Assembly (NCBI RefSeq): GCF_003473485.1 | Contig: NC_053047.1 | Location: 8,633,001-8,697,000, forward strand | Length of the DNA: 64,000 nt | Reading direction: 5' to 3' | Source of the DNA: Medicago truncatula | Taxonomy: Eukaryota; Streptophyta; Magnoliopsida; Fabales; Fabaceae | Shown: positions 23,701-35,100 of the stretch, one piece after another | Layout of the letters: every line of letters starts with the position of its first letter | How positions within the stretch are numbered: the stretch's first letter is position 1 | Made by a program: the position numbers and the translations under genes | The notes under the pieces: model-generated | What the model saw: only the letters and a program-made list of their open reading frames with translations | Databases searched by the model: none | What the model was told of the DNA's origin: nothing

Positions 23701-25026
23701 ACTGACCATTTATTATTTGTAGCTCTATCCCATATGTTGGTAAATTGGGAAGAATAATTTCCAGTATTGCTCCAATTGTTGTTAATAGGTGCACTATTTC
23801 CAATCTTGCTCACATTGTTGTTAATAGGTGCGCCATTTCCAATCTTGCTTACATTGGAGTTAATCGGTGCATTATTTCCAATATTGCTCACATTGTTGTT
23901 AATAGGGGGGACAAAAGCGGGGACACCGTAGAGCTTGTTGATGTATTGTGGTACGACAGGTGCAATTACTTCAGCTTCATTCTTTATTTTCTTCCCATCC
24001 TTTTGTGCAACTATACTGTTAAGACTGTTCAAAGGTAAATGAAAATAATAAAATGAATAAGTTATCTACAATAATAGACAAGTTCAATCAGATGCAGACA
24101 GTTACTAATGATATACAATGAAATAAACACCTAACTTTCTAGGCTTCATTGCACTAATTATTAACTAAAATCTTTAACATCGAAAAACAAAGTAGAATTT
24201 TTTCTAAAATTTATAGAAGAATGTTAATCCTTAACTAGAATTCCAATTTATGATTCCTCATTACAATTTCGCTTAGAAACATCGAATCACTGCCTACGAT
24301 TTTGTTTATGCACCCTCAGCCACTACAAACGATTCACGGATCGCGTCCTCCTAAGTTTGCATTTTCGTTGTTTCATATTTTCTTTTTGTGCTATTCAAAT
24401 ATCATTTAAGTCTCGTCATTCTCGGACAAACCACCGGTTACTCAACTTTTATATATCCTCAAAATTTCTTATAATTTTGAATATATGTAATAATTTCTTA
24501 AATACTTGTATAAATTGATTGTGTATTCGAAACTTTATTTATTCTTCACTAAATTATACTTTCAACTTGGTGCCCCTAAACAAAATTTTTGGCTCTACAT
24601 ACCGTTTTTAAAAAGCTTGCTTCAAACGATCAAGAACAATACCTCAATAACTATATGACAAGACTAATATTTCCTTGAATAGAAACCAAAGGACTAAAAC
24701 CCTAATGAGTAGAAAATATATATGAGCACAAATACCAAAAATGATGCAATGATAATAATATCTGAAACATACCGTTTCTGCTGTCCGAGTTGGAATTGTT
24801 GCTGTTGTCTGAGTTGGACTTGTTGTTGCAAAGTATTCAACTTTTCTCTTAGTTGTTGTTGTTGGAGAGTATTATTCAACGTTGCTCCTACATGATTATT
24901 GTTAAGATCTCGAAATTTATCAAGACGTTGTAGAATCAAAGTGGCTTGACGTTCAGTCTCGAATATGAGTGGAGAATAGTTGTATTCTTTTAGTCTTGCT
25001 ATGGTTTCTTGTGAGAGCGGAGCCAT
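20701..25026 (-). CDS. FIGL1-derived AAA ATPase with alternative N-terminus (copy B, 509 aa)
   Basis: Eleven exons on the minus strand: 25026-24773, 24024-23707, 23057-22930, 22831-22713, 22631-22539, 22379-22278, 22156-22051, 21384-21301, 21228-21133, 21022-20895, 20802-20701. Every junction has GT-AG and preserves frame, giving 1530 nt. From exon 3 on it is collinear with FIGL1 exons 5-13. Walker A GPPGTGKT is at about residues 271-278, followed by Walker [13 protein letters not shown], sensor [16 protein letters not shown] and the C-terminal VPS4-like helix ending FGTLAV. Residues 1-84 are not FIGL1: [15 protein letters not shown], then a Gln-rich probable coiled coil. FIGL1 exons 1-3 are absent. 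Exon 2 has four tandem 13-residue units. It is probably an active meiotic-clade ATPase, but its role is unknown. Confidence 0.85.
23754..23909 (-). repeat. In-frame 39-bp minisatellite (4 units) in copy B exon 2
   Basis: The encoded units are [39 protein letters not shown] and [13 protein letters not shown] (residues about 124-175). Full-length FIGL1 has one matching unit ([13 protein letters not shown]) in its exon 4, and copies A and D have less. The unit length keeps the frame. Confidence 0.9.
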
Positions 25027-25431
25027 GAAGAAAGTGTCAGAGAATTAGGGTTAAGGGTTTCACTGGTTTGATTTGTTGAACAGAAATTGGGAGTGACGAG
25101 AGAGAGAAAGAGTGAGGAAGATCGGTGGGGAGATTAGGGTTTTATAGTTTATCGTAGTTGCTTTGGCCGTGACCATATTTGATTTTGTTAGAATTAATTT
25201 GATTTTGATCAAAATTAGTTGAACATAAATTGAATATTTATGTTTGAAAAAGTGATTCTTATCTATGATGTTTGGATAATTTAAATCAAAATTGATTTTA
25301 CAAAAGATTTCAATACATATATTAAAATTAGATTTAATTTCTATTTTATATAATTATTTATATTTATTTTGTATTATTAACTTCAGCCATTTATAGAAAG
25401 AATTGTTTTGACAATTATCTATAGATTTATA
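25027..25431. promoter_or_regulatory. Upstream DNA of copy B
   Basis: The first ~110 bases resemble the leaders of copies A and D (gagaattaggg...tttcactg...ttgaacag). Beyond this the sequence is AT-rich with no recognised element. Confidence 0.45.
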
Positions 25432-25845
25432 TAATGGGAATTTCTACGGTACACCCGCAAATTACGGTGTACCGCTACTCTCACTTACAATTTTTATAAA
25501 TTAACTATCATTTTTTTATGAAGAAAATAGGTGTTTGTTGACATATATATATTTTAGAAAATATCATTTTATAAGAAAAAATATTATTTCATTTTTTATA
25601 AAAATCATACTAATTTTTTGTACATTTTACTGTAAAAAATAATCAAAATTATCTATTATGAGTAATAAGTATTCAGAAAAATCAAATTTTATTGCGTTGA
25701 CGTTTTTGGTAAATAAGATTTAGTTATTTTAATTATAGGTGATAGAAATAATTTTTTCCTACAAAAAATAACTCATTTAACTATTAATTTAAAGATTTGG
25801 TGTACGAATACACTCAAATGGTTGGATGTACCATATAATTTGCCT
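25432..25845. repeat. Dispersed ~400-bp repeat, copy 2 of 3
   Basis: Similar along its length to 35-436, with the same imperfect inverted ends (tttctacggtacaccc and gatgtaccatataattt). Confidence 0.65.
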
Positions 25846-26229
25846 TATATAATAAGTTGATATAATAATAAAATTCCACAAAATCCACAATAAGATAAAA
25901 ATGGGTTTGGAAACTCAGCATTGAAAAAAATTGAAACGCACCGTAAAATAAAATAGGTTTTGAAACTCATTCAAGGTAATTGAAACTCACCGACAAAATT
26001 CATCTGCTAACTCTCACAGCCAGGAAAACTATAAAATCAAAGGTTGTTCAATGAAATGAAAATAAGGACAAACATGAAAAATTGGGAGCATCTATTATTA
26101 AAAGGTGCTTCGGTTAGCATTACTATTATATTTGCTTCCCTAACTGAAGCACTGGTTAACATTGCCTTTATTAAAATAACAAATCAAATCGAATCAATTT
26201 TCAATGTGACCGTAGAAGAGTGCTAGCTT
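25846..26229. other. AT-rich DNA next to the copia remnant, nothing recognised
   Basis: The short open frame at 26044-26226 carries no recognisable motif. This may be part of the same degenerate retroelement, but I cannot support that. Confidence 0.35.
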
Positions 26230-27871
26230 CCACTATAATGGAAAACTTTTGCCTCTCATTTTAACAATCATTAATTTAGTTTCAGAAGGATGAAAAAAAT
26301 AGTGCATTCCATATCCTTAAAATGCAAAGAATAGTTTTTCTCCATCATTTGTCCAACACTCAAAAGACTTTGATTTATCCCAAACACAAATAAAACATCT
26401 GTAATATATTTTATACTTGAGAGAGTTTCAACGGCCATAACTCCTTTGCCTTTGACATCAACATGTAGTCAATTCCCAATGACAACTTTGGAGTAAAAAG
26501 ATTCATCAAGTTCTTTAAAAAAAAAAAAAACATTGTTAGCCATGTTTCTTTGCTACAACATACTAAATAGCAAGAAGCCATAAACAATTGCTCCTCATCT
26601 TCTTGGTGGTGCTCAACAACTCGGGCTTGTTGTTCCTACTGGTTTGTTTTGTTTTTGCAAACATTCTCTAAATGAACAAGTTGGTTACAAGCTCTACATT
26701 TTACTCCTGCCATGTGTAACACCCCGATTTTTAATATTAATTGTCAGTATTATTAATATAGATATAATATTAATATTATTATGGGGTAAAATGTCGCATG
26801 TGGGTCATACTACGTTTTTCATGAAGTTTGAGCACCACCGTTGTGGTGGACTCTAAACCCTCCATGATAGTATTAGTGATTTTAACAAATCCGTTAGCGT
26901 GTAAACTAAAAGTGAGGGTCCTTAAGCTTTACATTTAAATGAGGGAGTGTGATCAGGCATAAATAGAAGTGATTACCTCAGGATAGTGATCTAAGTGAAT
27001 TTAATGATGTTAAAAGATGACTTGACAATAGGACGTGAAAAATAATGATCTTAAGAGTATTGATAATTGGAGAGTGAGAGAGCCAAGGTAATTAAATAAC
27101 TTATGGCGAATGTTATATAGGAACGTTTAAAGTGTAAAAACAAATAAAGATTATAGTGTAGTCGAGTTAGATGATCGTAGGCGAGATGTAAAGAAAGATA
27201 GGGAGTTGTGAATTAGGTAATGAAAGATAATATGAATGATAATAGCGATGAAAAGGACGGAAAATAATTAGAAGAGATCAAGATGAGTAGGAAAGCGGAT
27301 AAGCGGTAATAGTTATAATGTTTGACAATAATGATAACAACCGGTATCAAGAGAATAAAATCTTGAATTATGATGAAGCCTTAGTGAGGAAAGTTTCTGA
27401 AGTCAAAAGTACTGATAAAGTGAGATAATAACTTTAAATTAGGATTAAGTTAAGATTAGGAGAATAGTCGATGTATAGATGACGACGAATGTGAGAACAA
27501 GATAATTAATAAGATATAAAGTAGTTTTAAATGAGAAGAATAATTACGAAAGAGTTAATGACGATGGTGGGGAAGAACCTAGTTGTATAGAGAGGATACA
27601 TTATATGTAATGATAATGAATTAGAATACATCTTGAGACTAAGAATGAGCTATCAGAAGTAAAGTATATAGAGAGCTTGTAATAGATGATGGGATAGAGT
27701 ATGTCTGTAAGATGAATAATAAAATAAAATAAAATAGAGGGATGTTGATGTAGAAATGAGTCACGCGTAAGGGTTGGATTAATGAAGAGAATAAGTGGTG
27801 ATATAAACGGTTAATAGAGAGTAATGATGAGGAATCATATAACCACGACAAAGAGTGTCGATGATTAATAT

Positions 27872-27912
<41 letters not shown>

Positions 27913-29690
27913 CGATGAGAGTGGTGATGATTGATTTATGATGAAGATGAGGATGATAATGTTTATATTTTAGTGATGATGAGGATGACGATAACTATAT
28001 CATTATGATGATGAGAGTGATGATGCTTATTTTTTATGATGATGAGAGTGATGTATATAATGATGATGAGAGTGATATAGGATGATGATGAGTATGTTGA
28101 TATTTGTGTTCTTGCATTAGAGTCATACATTTTAGTGAGAGTCTTGCATTAATATGTGAATTATTTGAATATGTGTATACTTGTGTTACTTGTCGAATTT
28201 ATTTCTATGCATTCATATAGAGTCTAAGACTGATGGAGTGCATGACTGATGGAGAAGTCCAGTAACATATCTCTGGCAAACTATGATGAGAAAAGTCCAG
28301 TAACATAACTCTGGCAAAATGATGAGTAGGAGTGGTACCACAATCATATAGGTCGTTAGGAGAGACCATATGCATATATATGATGATTTTGTATTGGGTG
28401 TTTGAGTGTGAAGATGATGTGCTGCTGTGATATGTGAAATGAAGAGATTATACATAGTAACTGCTGAGAGTGATGAGATAGTGGAGACCATATTCTTTTG
28501 ATATTTATTTAATGTGCATGCTTTTCCTACTAATATGTTATGGCTGGATTTCTCACCCCTTTCTTGTTGTGGTATTTATGGTGTCTGTACCCGTGGGTTA
28601 CAGATACTTAGGACGAAGAGATCTAGTTGCGGGACGCCTAACAGGATACGACGGGAATTGTCTTCCGTCAATTTTATTTTAGCAATGATTAGATATGTAG
28701 TTGAATACGAGGTCTGATATGTAACACCATGGGTTGGGGTTAACGTTTAAATTAATTTGATTTTGAGTTTGAATCTTGAAACTAATGTTATTTCAATTTA
28801 TGACCTTGAATGACAATGATAAGATTTATTAATGAGAATAGTGAAATGTTTCCGCTGCTGAAATTATTAATTAGCAAGAAAATTTTATTATTTTTGTGAT
28901 ATAAAGTCAAGTTGTGTAACATCCTTATTATTTAATATTTATCGACGGAATTAGGGTGTTACACCATGTACAAACAAAACTTATCTAAATGAGAGTATCT
29001 TTTTTGCAATGTGGGCAGGGTGGAAACTTCTTTTCTCAAAACTTTTAAAGCTTTCATTTTTGCCTTTGTTGCTGGCCAAAAAAGCACCTCCAACATTTTT
29101 CTTCCTTCTTTAAAGATCTTCTTTGCTCAGAAGCTTGCAAAATATTAACAAACTTTGCAACTATGATTATAGAAAAATTCTTATTTTCTTCAAGAGATGA
29201 AATTTTTGCTTCAAACATCTCTGGAAGACACACCAATATTTTTTTCCGCAAATTTTTGGTCACCGAGATCTTCTCCCAACAATCTGGTTTGTTTAACAAC
29301 TTTAAAAGTTCTGTCAGAAAACTCTCTAACAGTTTCAGTTTCTTTCATTTATAGTGCTTCAAACTCTCTTCTCAAGTTCAACACCTTCATTTTCTTTGTT
29401 CTTTCACTTCCTTGGTACTCCTCCTTCATCTTGATCCAAGCTTCTTTTGCAATTTTAAGATTCAAAATCTTGATAAAAATATCATCATGTAGAGTTGTAT
29501 GTACTATGGCAAGGGCTCTACCCTCCTTTGCCACTTCATCACTGTGATTTTTTATTTAAGCTAATGTTGGGTTGTTTGGGAGAGGTGGTGGGTTGTTGCC
29601 CTTTTCAACCACATCCCATAAATTTTGAGGGAATTTACTTTCTTCTTTTGTTTCTTTAAATATTTCCTTGTTCGTATTCATTTTAGGTTT
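26230..29690 (-). mobile_element. Degenerate Ty1/copia retrotransposon (gag and start of pol), split by a solo LTR
   Basis: On the minus strand, from about 29681 down, frames read a copia gag: KEGRALAIVHTTLHDDIF..AKEAWIKMKEEYQG, LNLRREFEAL, then a LPEMFEAKISSLEE..-type segment. Zinc-knuckle CX2CX4HX4C motifs follow (CPHCKKDTHLDKFC and CRACNQLVHLENVC). Past a 2.25-kb insertion at 26715-28963 the frame continues with the pre-protease/integrase side ([40 protein letters not shown]). Stops and frameshifts show it is dead. Its own LTRs were not found. Confidence 0.8.
26715..28963. mobile_element. Solo LTR, 2249 bp, with CCATG target duplication
   Basis: It starts TGTAACACCCCGA and ends GGGTGTTACA (TG...CA with a palindromic TGTAACAC/GTGTTACA terminus). 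It is flanked by exact 5-bp duplications ccatg (26710-26714 and 28964-28968). No gag or pol is present, so it is a solo LTR left by recombination. Inside are an (AT)n run at about 27873-27909 and a GATGATGAG-rich stretch (27910-28100). A Ty3/gypsy origin is likely from LTR style and size, but unproved. Confidence 0.88.
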
Positions 29691-29759
29691 TTTTTTTTTG
29701 TCATCAAATTTATAGAAATAGAAGAGAGTATAATATGAGAGAAAGAGAAAGATCTCTCA

Positions 29760-30535
29760 AAAACAAATGAGAGAAAGAGAATATTACCTATGTAAGTAAC
29801 ATTTCTTTTACTAGAAATAAATAATATTTCCTTTAAACTTATAGGGTATATCAATACAATACAAATTTGTCGAAATCAAAAAATGTGACTCTGCGAACAA
29901 ACTCATGGCATCAAAGTTAATAGTAGCATAAAACAGCAAAGTATATAAGCCACAAATAAGCCTATATTCAAGTATCCATAATACACATGCATCCTTTGGA
30001 TCTGTAAATTTGACAACACCAAAGTCATTTGGTTTGATTTAAAGTTGATCTGACAATCTAAACTGAACAAACATCGTAACACAAGATGAGAAAGCAAAAT
30101 AACGTCATACAAAGACGACGAATAAAAGAACTTAGCATACAATGAAATCACCAAAGAAAAAACTAAATATAAGTAAAAATCACTTTTGAAAAAAAGAAGA
30201 AAAAACTTGATTTTGTGTAAAAATAATTGATTCTAAGTCAACCTTGATGGTCGTAACTCTTAAGTGGAGGTCGAGAGAGAGAATAACATTCTTAAATTAG
30301 AAGTAGATAAATTAAAATTAGTAGTAGATTTTTTTTTTTTCTGAACATAGTTTTTTTTTTTTTTTGTTACAATCTGAAAACAAGTATAATACATACAAAC
30401 GTCAATCTCTTTCGTAGCATTTATAATCAAACACGACAATAACAAGTTTCTCATTTCATCGCTACTCTCTCGTCACTCCAAATTTCTGTTCAAAAAATCA
30501 AAACAGTGAAACCCTAATTCTCTCACATTTTCAAC
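29760..30535. promoter_or_regulatory. Upstream DNA of copy D; inverted partner of 19183-20100
   Basis: Holds the leader and promoter of copy D. Matches the DNA upstream of copy A in inverted orientation almost to the copia boundary. No separate gene is supported. Confidence 0.6.
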
Positions 30536-31149
30536 ATGGCTCAGCAGCTCTCACCGGAAACCCTAGCAAAAATAAAAGCATACCGCATTTCTCCATCCGC
30601 GTTCCCAACTGAAATTTATGCGAATTCCATGCTTCAATTTCTTGAAAATTATCGTGATCTCAGCGTACCACCAGCAGACCATATCAACCAAGACTTGACC
30701 AATGCTAAGATGATTGCAACAAGTAATTCTATGCTCCAACAACAAGTCCAACTCAGACACCTGGTTTCGCAACATCATTTGCGGTATGTTTGAAATATTA
30801 TGATATTGCAACCGTTTTTTGTCCTTATATTTAAGGTATTGGTCTCATATTTCCTACTCATTAGGGTTTTTTATGGCAAAATTACATTCGTCCCTTAACT
30901 TAATTTTAGATATCCATGTTGTCTTTTATCTTCGCTATTTTTTTCACATCATGTTAGTTTCTTTGTATATGGATTTTCAAACATCAATTTTTGTCATTTT
31001 AGTTTGTTTACATATGGATTTTTAAACATCAAATCTAAAATTCATATGAAAACAGGAGTGAAAGATCATATATTTGAACGCTAAGAGCTCATATTGATCT
31101 AAAATTATAAATTTGAATATTAAAAATCCATATGTAAATTGAATATTAC

Positions 31150-31600
31150 AATGTGCACAATGGATGGATTATTGGAAGTGGAGACTGGAGGTTAATGGTA
31201 TGTTTTCGACAGTTGTTCGAAAATTGATGGTGTGGGAAGAGAGATGGAATGACATTGAGAAGAATGTGTTTGGTTATCTTTGGAAAGGAAAGGCTCCTCC
31301 AAGAGTGGTGGCTTTCTCTTGGAAACTTTTACTTGATCGTATTCCGACAAAATCAAACCTTATAATCCGAAAATTGTGTTTTATGTGATTCGTAGGAGGA
31401 AAATGCTAAGCATCTTTTCTTGTTTTTTCATGTGACTAATAGGATTTGGATTTTGGTGATGTGTTGGTTAGAGTTCACGTTTATTACACCTCCGAATTTG
31501 TTTATACATTTGGAATGTTTGAGTGGTGAGTCGGTGAATGAAAAGATTCGTCAAGGTTTTTGGTTGATTTGGCACGCAACAATTTGGAATGCTAGTCATT
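31150..31600 (+). mobile_element. LINE 3' fragment in intron 1 of copy D
   Basis: Translation gives a zf-RVT region: VFGYLWKGKAPPRVVAFSWK, LLLDRIPTKSNL, then HLFLFFHVTNRIW in another frame, ending WLIWHATIWNA. These are hallmarks of plant L1-type pol C-termini. It is truncated at both ends. Confidence 0.8.
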
Positions 31601-33216
31601 TATTGTCCATTTATGAGAGAGATGTACACATGTGGAGATTAGTGGGACCAATTTTAATAAGTGGATCTCACTGATGGGACCAATTTTAATAAGTTGATGC
31701 TTGGCACTGTATTTCTTTCATTTAAAAAAAATAAAAATTGTATGCGTCTTGAACTTGTCTATTATTGTAAACAACGTATTCGTTTTATTGTTTTCATTCA
31801 CCTTTGAACAGTCTTAATGGTGGTATGGTTGAACAACCGGATAGGAAGAAAAGAAAGAATGCAGATGACTTAATTGGTTCATCGAGTGCGCCTGTTTCAC
31901 GACCTTGCATCTGTGGTGGCAAATCTGGCCTCCCTATTAATACCGGAAATGTTACTTCCCAAATTGCTAGGAACTATGGCCTCCCTAGTATGGGATCAAC
32001 CAATACTACAAACAAATGGTCAGTTCTGAGATCTTCATATCAATCTTTATGTTCTTACTTCTAACTTTGTATCCGCGCTATTTCTCAATTTCCTATTCTT
32101 GCAGTTTGAATGACCTGCATGGTCCAGATGGTCAACTTCCTGAGAAGTTGAGGAATGTAACACCTTACTACATTGAACAAGTCAGTAATGAGATTATGGA
32201 TAAAAATCCCGATGTCCATTGGAATGACATTGGTAATACAAATAGTTGTTCATCTTTCTGCTTTGTTAACCAAATTGGCTACTCTTATGTAAATAGTTAT
32301 TCTCATTCAATGTTTAATGGCATTTTTAGCTGGATTGACCCATGCCAAAAAATGTGTCAATGAGATGGCCGTATTACCTCTGCGACGTCCTGACTTATTT
32401 ATGGGTTGCCGTTCTCCTGGGAGAGGTCTGCTCCTATTTGGTCCACCAGTGAGTGCAAATTTCTCTTACCGATGTTATAAATTTCAAAGACCTGCTCTTT
32501 CATCTGTTATGCTTGAATGTAGGGAACTGGTAAAACAATGATCGGAAAAGCCATAGCTGGGGAGGCAAAAGCAACCTTCTTTTACATATCTGCAAGCTCG
32601 TTGACTAGCAAGTGTGTATGTTTTGATATGTTTAAGCTTTAGCTGTTTATTTAACGGTTTGCTGATATATTTCTCTTAAAACATCGTATTCCGTTTTCTA
32701 AAATATTATCTAGGACGAGTTTCTGCACTCTTTCTCAACTCATGAACTGATCCTGTCAAATGTACCTGTGACAATGTTTTGAATACTTGATATTTGATGA
32801 TAGTTACAGTTTGGTGAAGGTGAAAAGCTAGTAACAGCCCTATTTGGAGTGGCCAGTTGTCGTCAGCCAGCAGTTATATTTGTTGATGAAATAGATTCAC
32901 TCGTCTCAGGTATGCTAATGTCATGGCCAATAAAGGCAACATTAATATTTATTGCTGTAATAGGTTCACCTTCAACTAATTTGTGGAAATTTTTAAATAA
33001 TTGAGTAATAGAGTTTCATCTATTAAGAATTTAAAGACATGAAATTTTCTCTTATTTTTCTAATATGCGTAACTTGTTGCAGCGTCCAAGAAATGAGTAT
33101 GAAGTAACTGGACGTATAAAGACACAATTTCTTATTGAAATGGAAGGCTTTGCCGGTGGTAACGAGCAAGTCCTGGTTATTGGTAATTTTCTCCTTTGTT
33201 TAGTAAAAAAGAATAT

Positions 33217-33335
33217 GAGGGGTAACCTTGGCGCAACTGGTAAAGTTGTTGTAATGTGACTGAAAGGTCACGGATTCAAGTCCTGGAAACTGCCTCTTGT
33301 GTAAAAAACAGGGTAAGGCTGCGTACAATACGCAA
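33217..33335 (+). repeat. Au-type SINE fragment in intron 7 of copy D
   Basis: The sequence includes 'aaccttggcgcaactggtaa', 'gtgactgaaaggtcac', 'gattcaagtcctggaaac' and 'gggtaaggctgcgtacaata', matching the known Au SINE consensus style (A-box, B-box and 3' tail). A second copy lies at 41580-41718. It is not seen at this position in FIGL1 or copies A and B. Confidence 0.75.
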
Positions 33336-34510
33336 AACATTGGGCTTTAACGTGATCGTTGTCACTCTTATGTATTTCGATTTTTGGTTAGCCTATGTTT
33401 ATTTTCATGTGTTTTCATATTATGCAAGATGATTTATTAAGGACCATCTCTACACATTATGATTGTAATAATGGTAACATCCTGATAGGGACTTCGGTAT
33501 CATGGAGTGCCCAATTCCCACATTCATGTTATTTTTAAGTGGTTTGATTTGTCTCCCTTGATAGTTAAATTTTAAGGATAGTTTCCCCAAGCACTTGGAT
33601 TTTTTTGTTTACATATTCTGGTTGTTGTCTCTTTGGTCTACTCTTCACAATGGAATGGACATTTAATTTTATGAATCAAACCAAGAAAAAGATTTGCTAG
33701 CTTTTCAGATGGATAGTAAGCCTATCTCATAGAATATAGTGTTGCCATACCGTTTGTTATAAACTTAGGGTAAAATTTATACAGGTGCAACAAATCGTCC
33801 CCAAGATCTTGATGAAGTAGCACAAAGGAGACTTACTAAACGACTATACATTCCTCTACCATCCTCAGGTGCTAATCATGATTCTCCAAATCCTTTCTAC
33901 AAATCCTTTTAAGCACACCGTCTAACTAACTTATTTCAGACGCAAGAGCTTGGATTGCACGTAATCTTTTAGAGAAGGATGGATTATTCAAGCTATCAAA
34001 TGAGGAAATGGAGATTATACGTGACTTAACGGATGGTATTGACATTATTCCAGTTAATTACATTATCTCATTTTTTTTCATGGTTTCTGGTGATTTACTT
34101 ATACTTGGAACTTTCTTTTTAGGTTATTCAGGATTAGATATGACAAACTTAGTGAAGGATGCTTCTATGGGTCCACTGAGAGAGGCAATGGAACAAGGTA
34201 TAGATATTATGGAGTTGAAAAAGGAGGATATGAGGCCAGTAACTCTTCAGGTATGCAAAAGAGTGCATGCAAAACCTAGAAATTTCAAAAATATTTCTCA
34301 AATAGATTATTAATTTTGAAAAGATTTCTTCACTTTGTGTAGGACTTCATGAATTCCATGCAAGAGATAAGGCCTTCTGTTTCACCTAATGAACTTGGCA
34401 CTTTTGAGCAATGGAACAAGCAATTTAGAGGATGTCCTCTCATTGTATGGAGACAAAGCATCACACATTCTATAGTCATCTTGATGGGAATGGTCTTCAT
34501 TTTTTGTTGA

Positions 34511-35094
34511 TATCTTTTTTGGCATTGTTTTCCTTGTGGACTTTTACATTGTTATTGATACCTAATTTTGTTTTTAAAAAAATGGATTAGTCTAAGTTGT
34601 AAGGGAGTTGAACCCCTTAATTCGGTTCCGAGGAAAGATCATTAAACTTAGGCCAAATGCATCATGGTGACCATTAAACTTTAATTATGTTTGAACCACT
34701 TGTGTCCTTTACATTTTTTTAATTCTATATTGGTCATTTATCTCTTTAAAAGTTGCACTAATACCCTTATAATGATTTACCGTTACAAAAATGACGATGT
34801 GACATTTTTTATGTTGAGGTGGCAGGTTCTAGACAGAAAAAAAAACTGAAACCCATAAAAAAATTATATCTTCTTCATTTTCACCCTCTCTACCTTCAAC
34901 CTAAAAGAACAATTCAAATCCAAAAAAAAAATAAAAATCAGACCCAAATTTGGGGTGTTTAGAGAGAAGAAACGAGAGTAAACTTATCATATCTATCTTC
35001 GACCTAAAATCAAAACCATTTTTTAATTAACATTAAAGATTTAGACTTTGTAGTTGTGCTCAAAGTATACCCAATTCACAAAAAAAAAAAAAAA
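34511..35094. other. 3' flank of copy D and unclassified repeat
   Basis: The first ~60 bases match the 3' flank of copy B. From about 34640 the text 'catcatggtgaccattaaac' resembles other dispersed low-copy repeats, but I cannot name it. An oligo-A run of about 23 bases at 35081 abuts the next element. Confidence 0.4.
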
Positions 35095-35100
35095 AAAAAA

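Larger units (their letters stand above)
30536..34510 (+). pseudogene. FIGL1-like copy D: AAA ATPase with 2-bp frameshift
   Basis: Exons: 30536-30783, 31812-32018, 32105-32232, 32330-32448, 32523-32615, 32810-32909, 33083-33182, 33785-33868, 33940-34035, 34123-34250, 34343-34510. The first exon encodes the novel MAQQLSPETLAKIKAY N-terminus (82 codons). Walker A (GPP + GTGKT) and most of Walker B are intact. Exon 6 is 100 nt instead of 102: FIGL1 and B read ctcttgtctcag, D reads ctcgtctcag. The next exon then meets a TGA after four codons. The last exon has also lost 16 nt that hold the normal stop, which would add a hydrophobic tail (CPLIVWRQ...). Intron 1 carries a LINE piece and intron 7 a SINE. 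It is probably non-functional, or makes a truncated N-terminal product. Confidence 0.85.

Noticed and set aside
26044..26226. 60-codon frame
   Set aside because: No motif; adjacent to a degenerate copia element and AT-rich.
27872..27910. Origin or centromere-type AT satellite
   Set aside because: Simple (AT)n microsatellite inside a solo LTR.
27910..28110. CRISPR-like spaced repeats
   Set aside because: GATGATGAG repeats are irregular and without uniform spacers, in a plant LTR.
30536..34510. Copy D as a functional gene
   Set aside because: The 2-bp loss in exon 6 places a TGA in the next exon; no alternative splice donor nearby restores frame.
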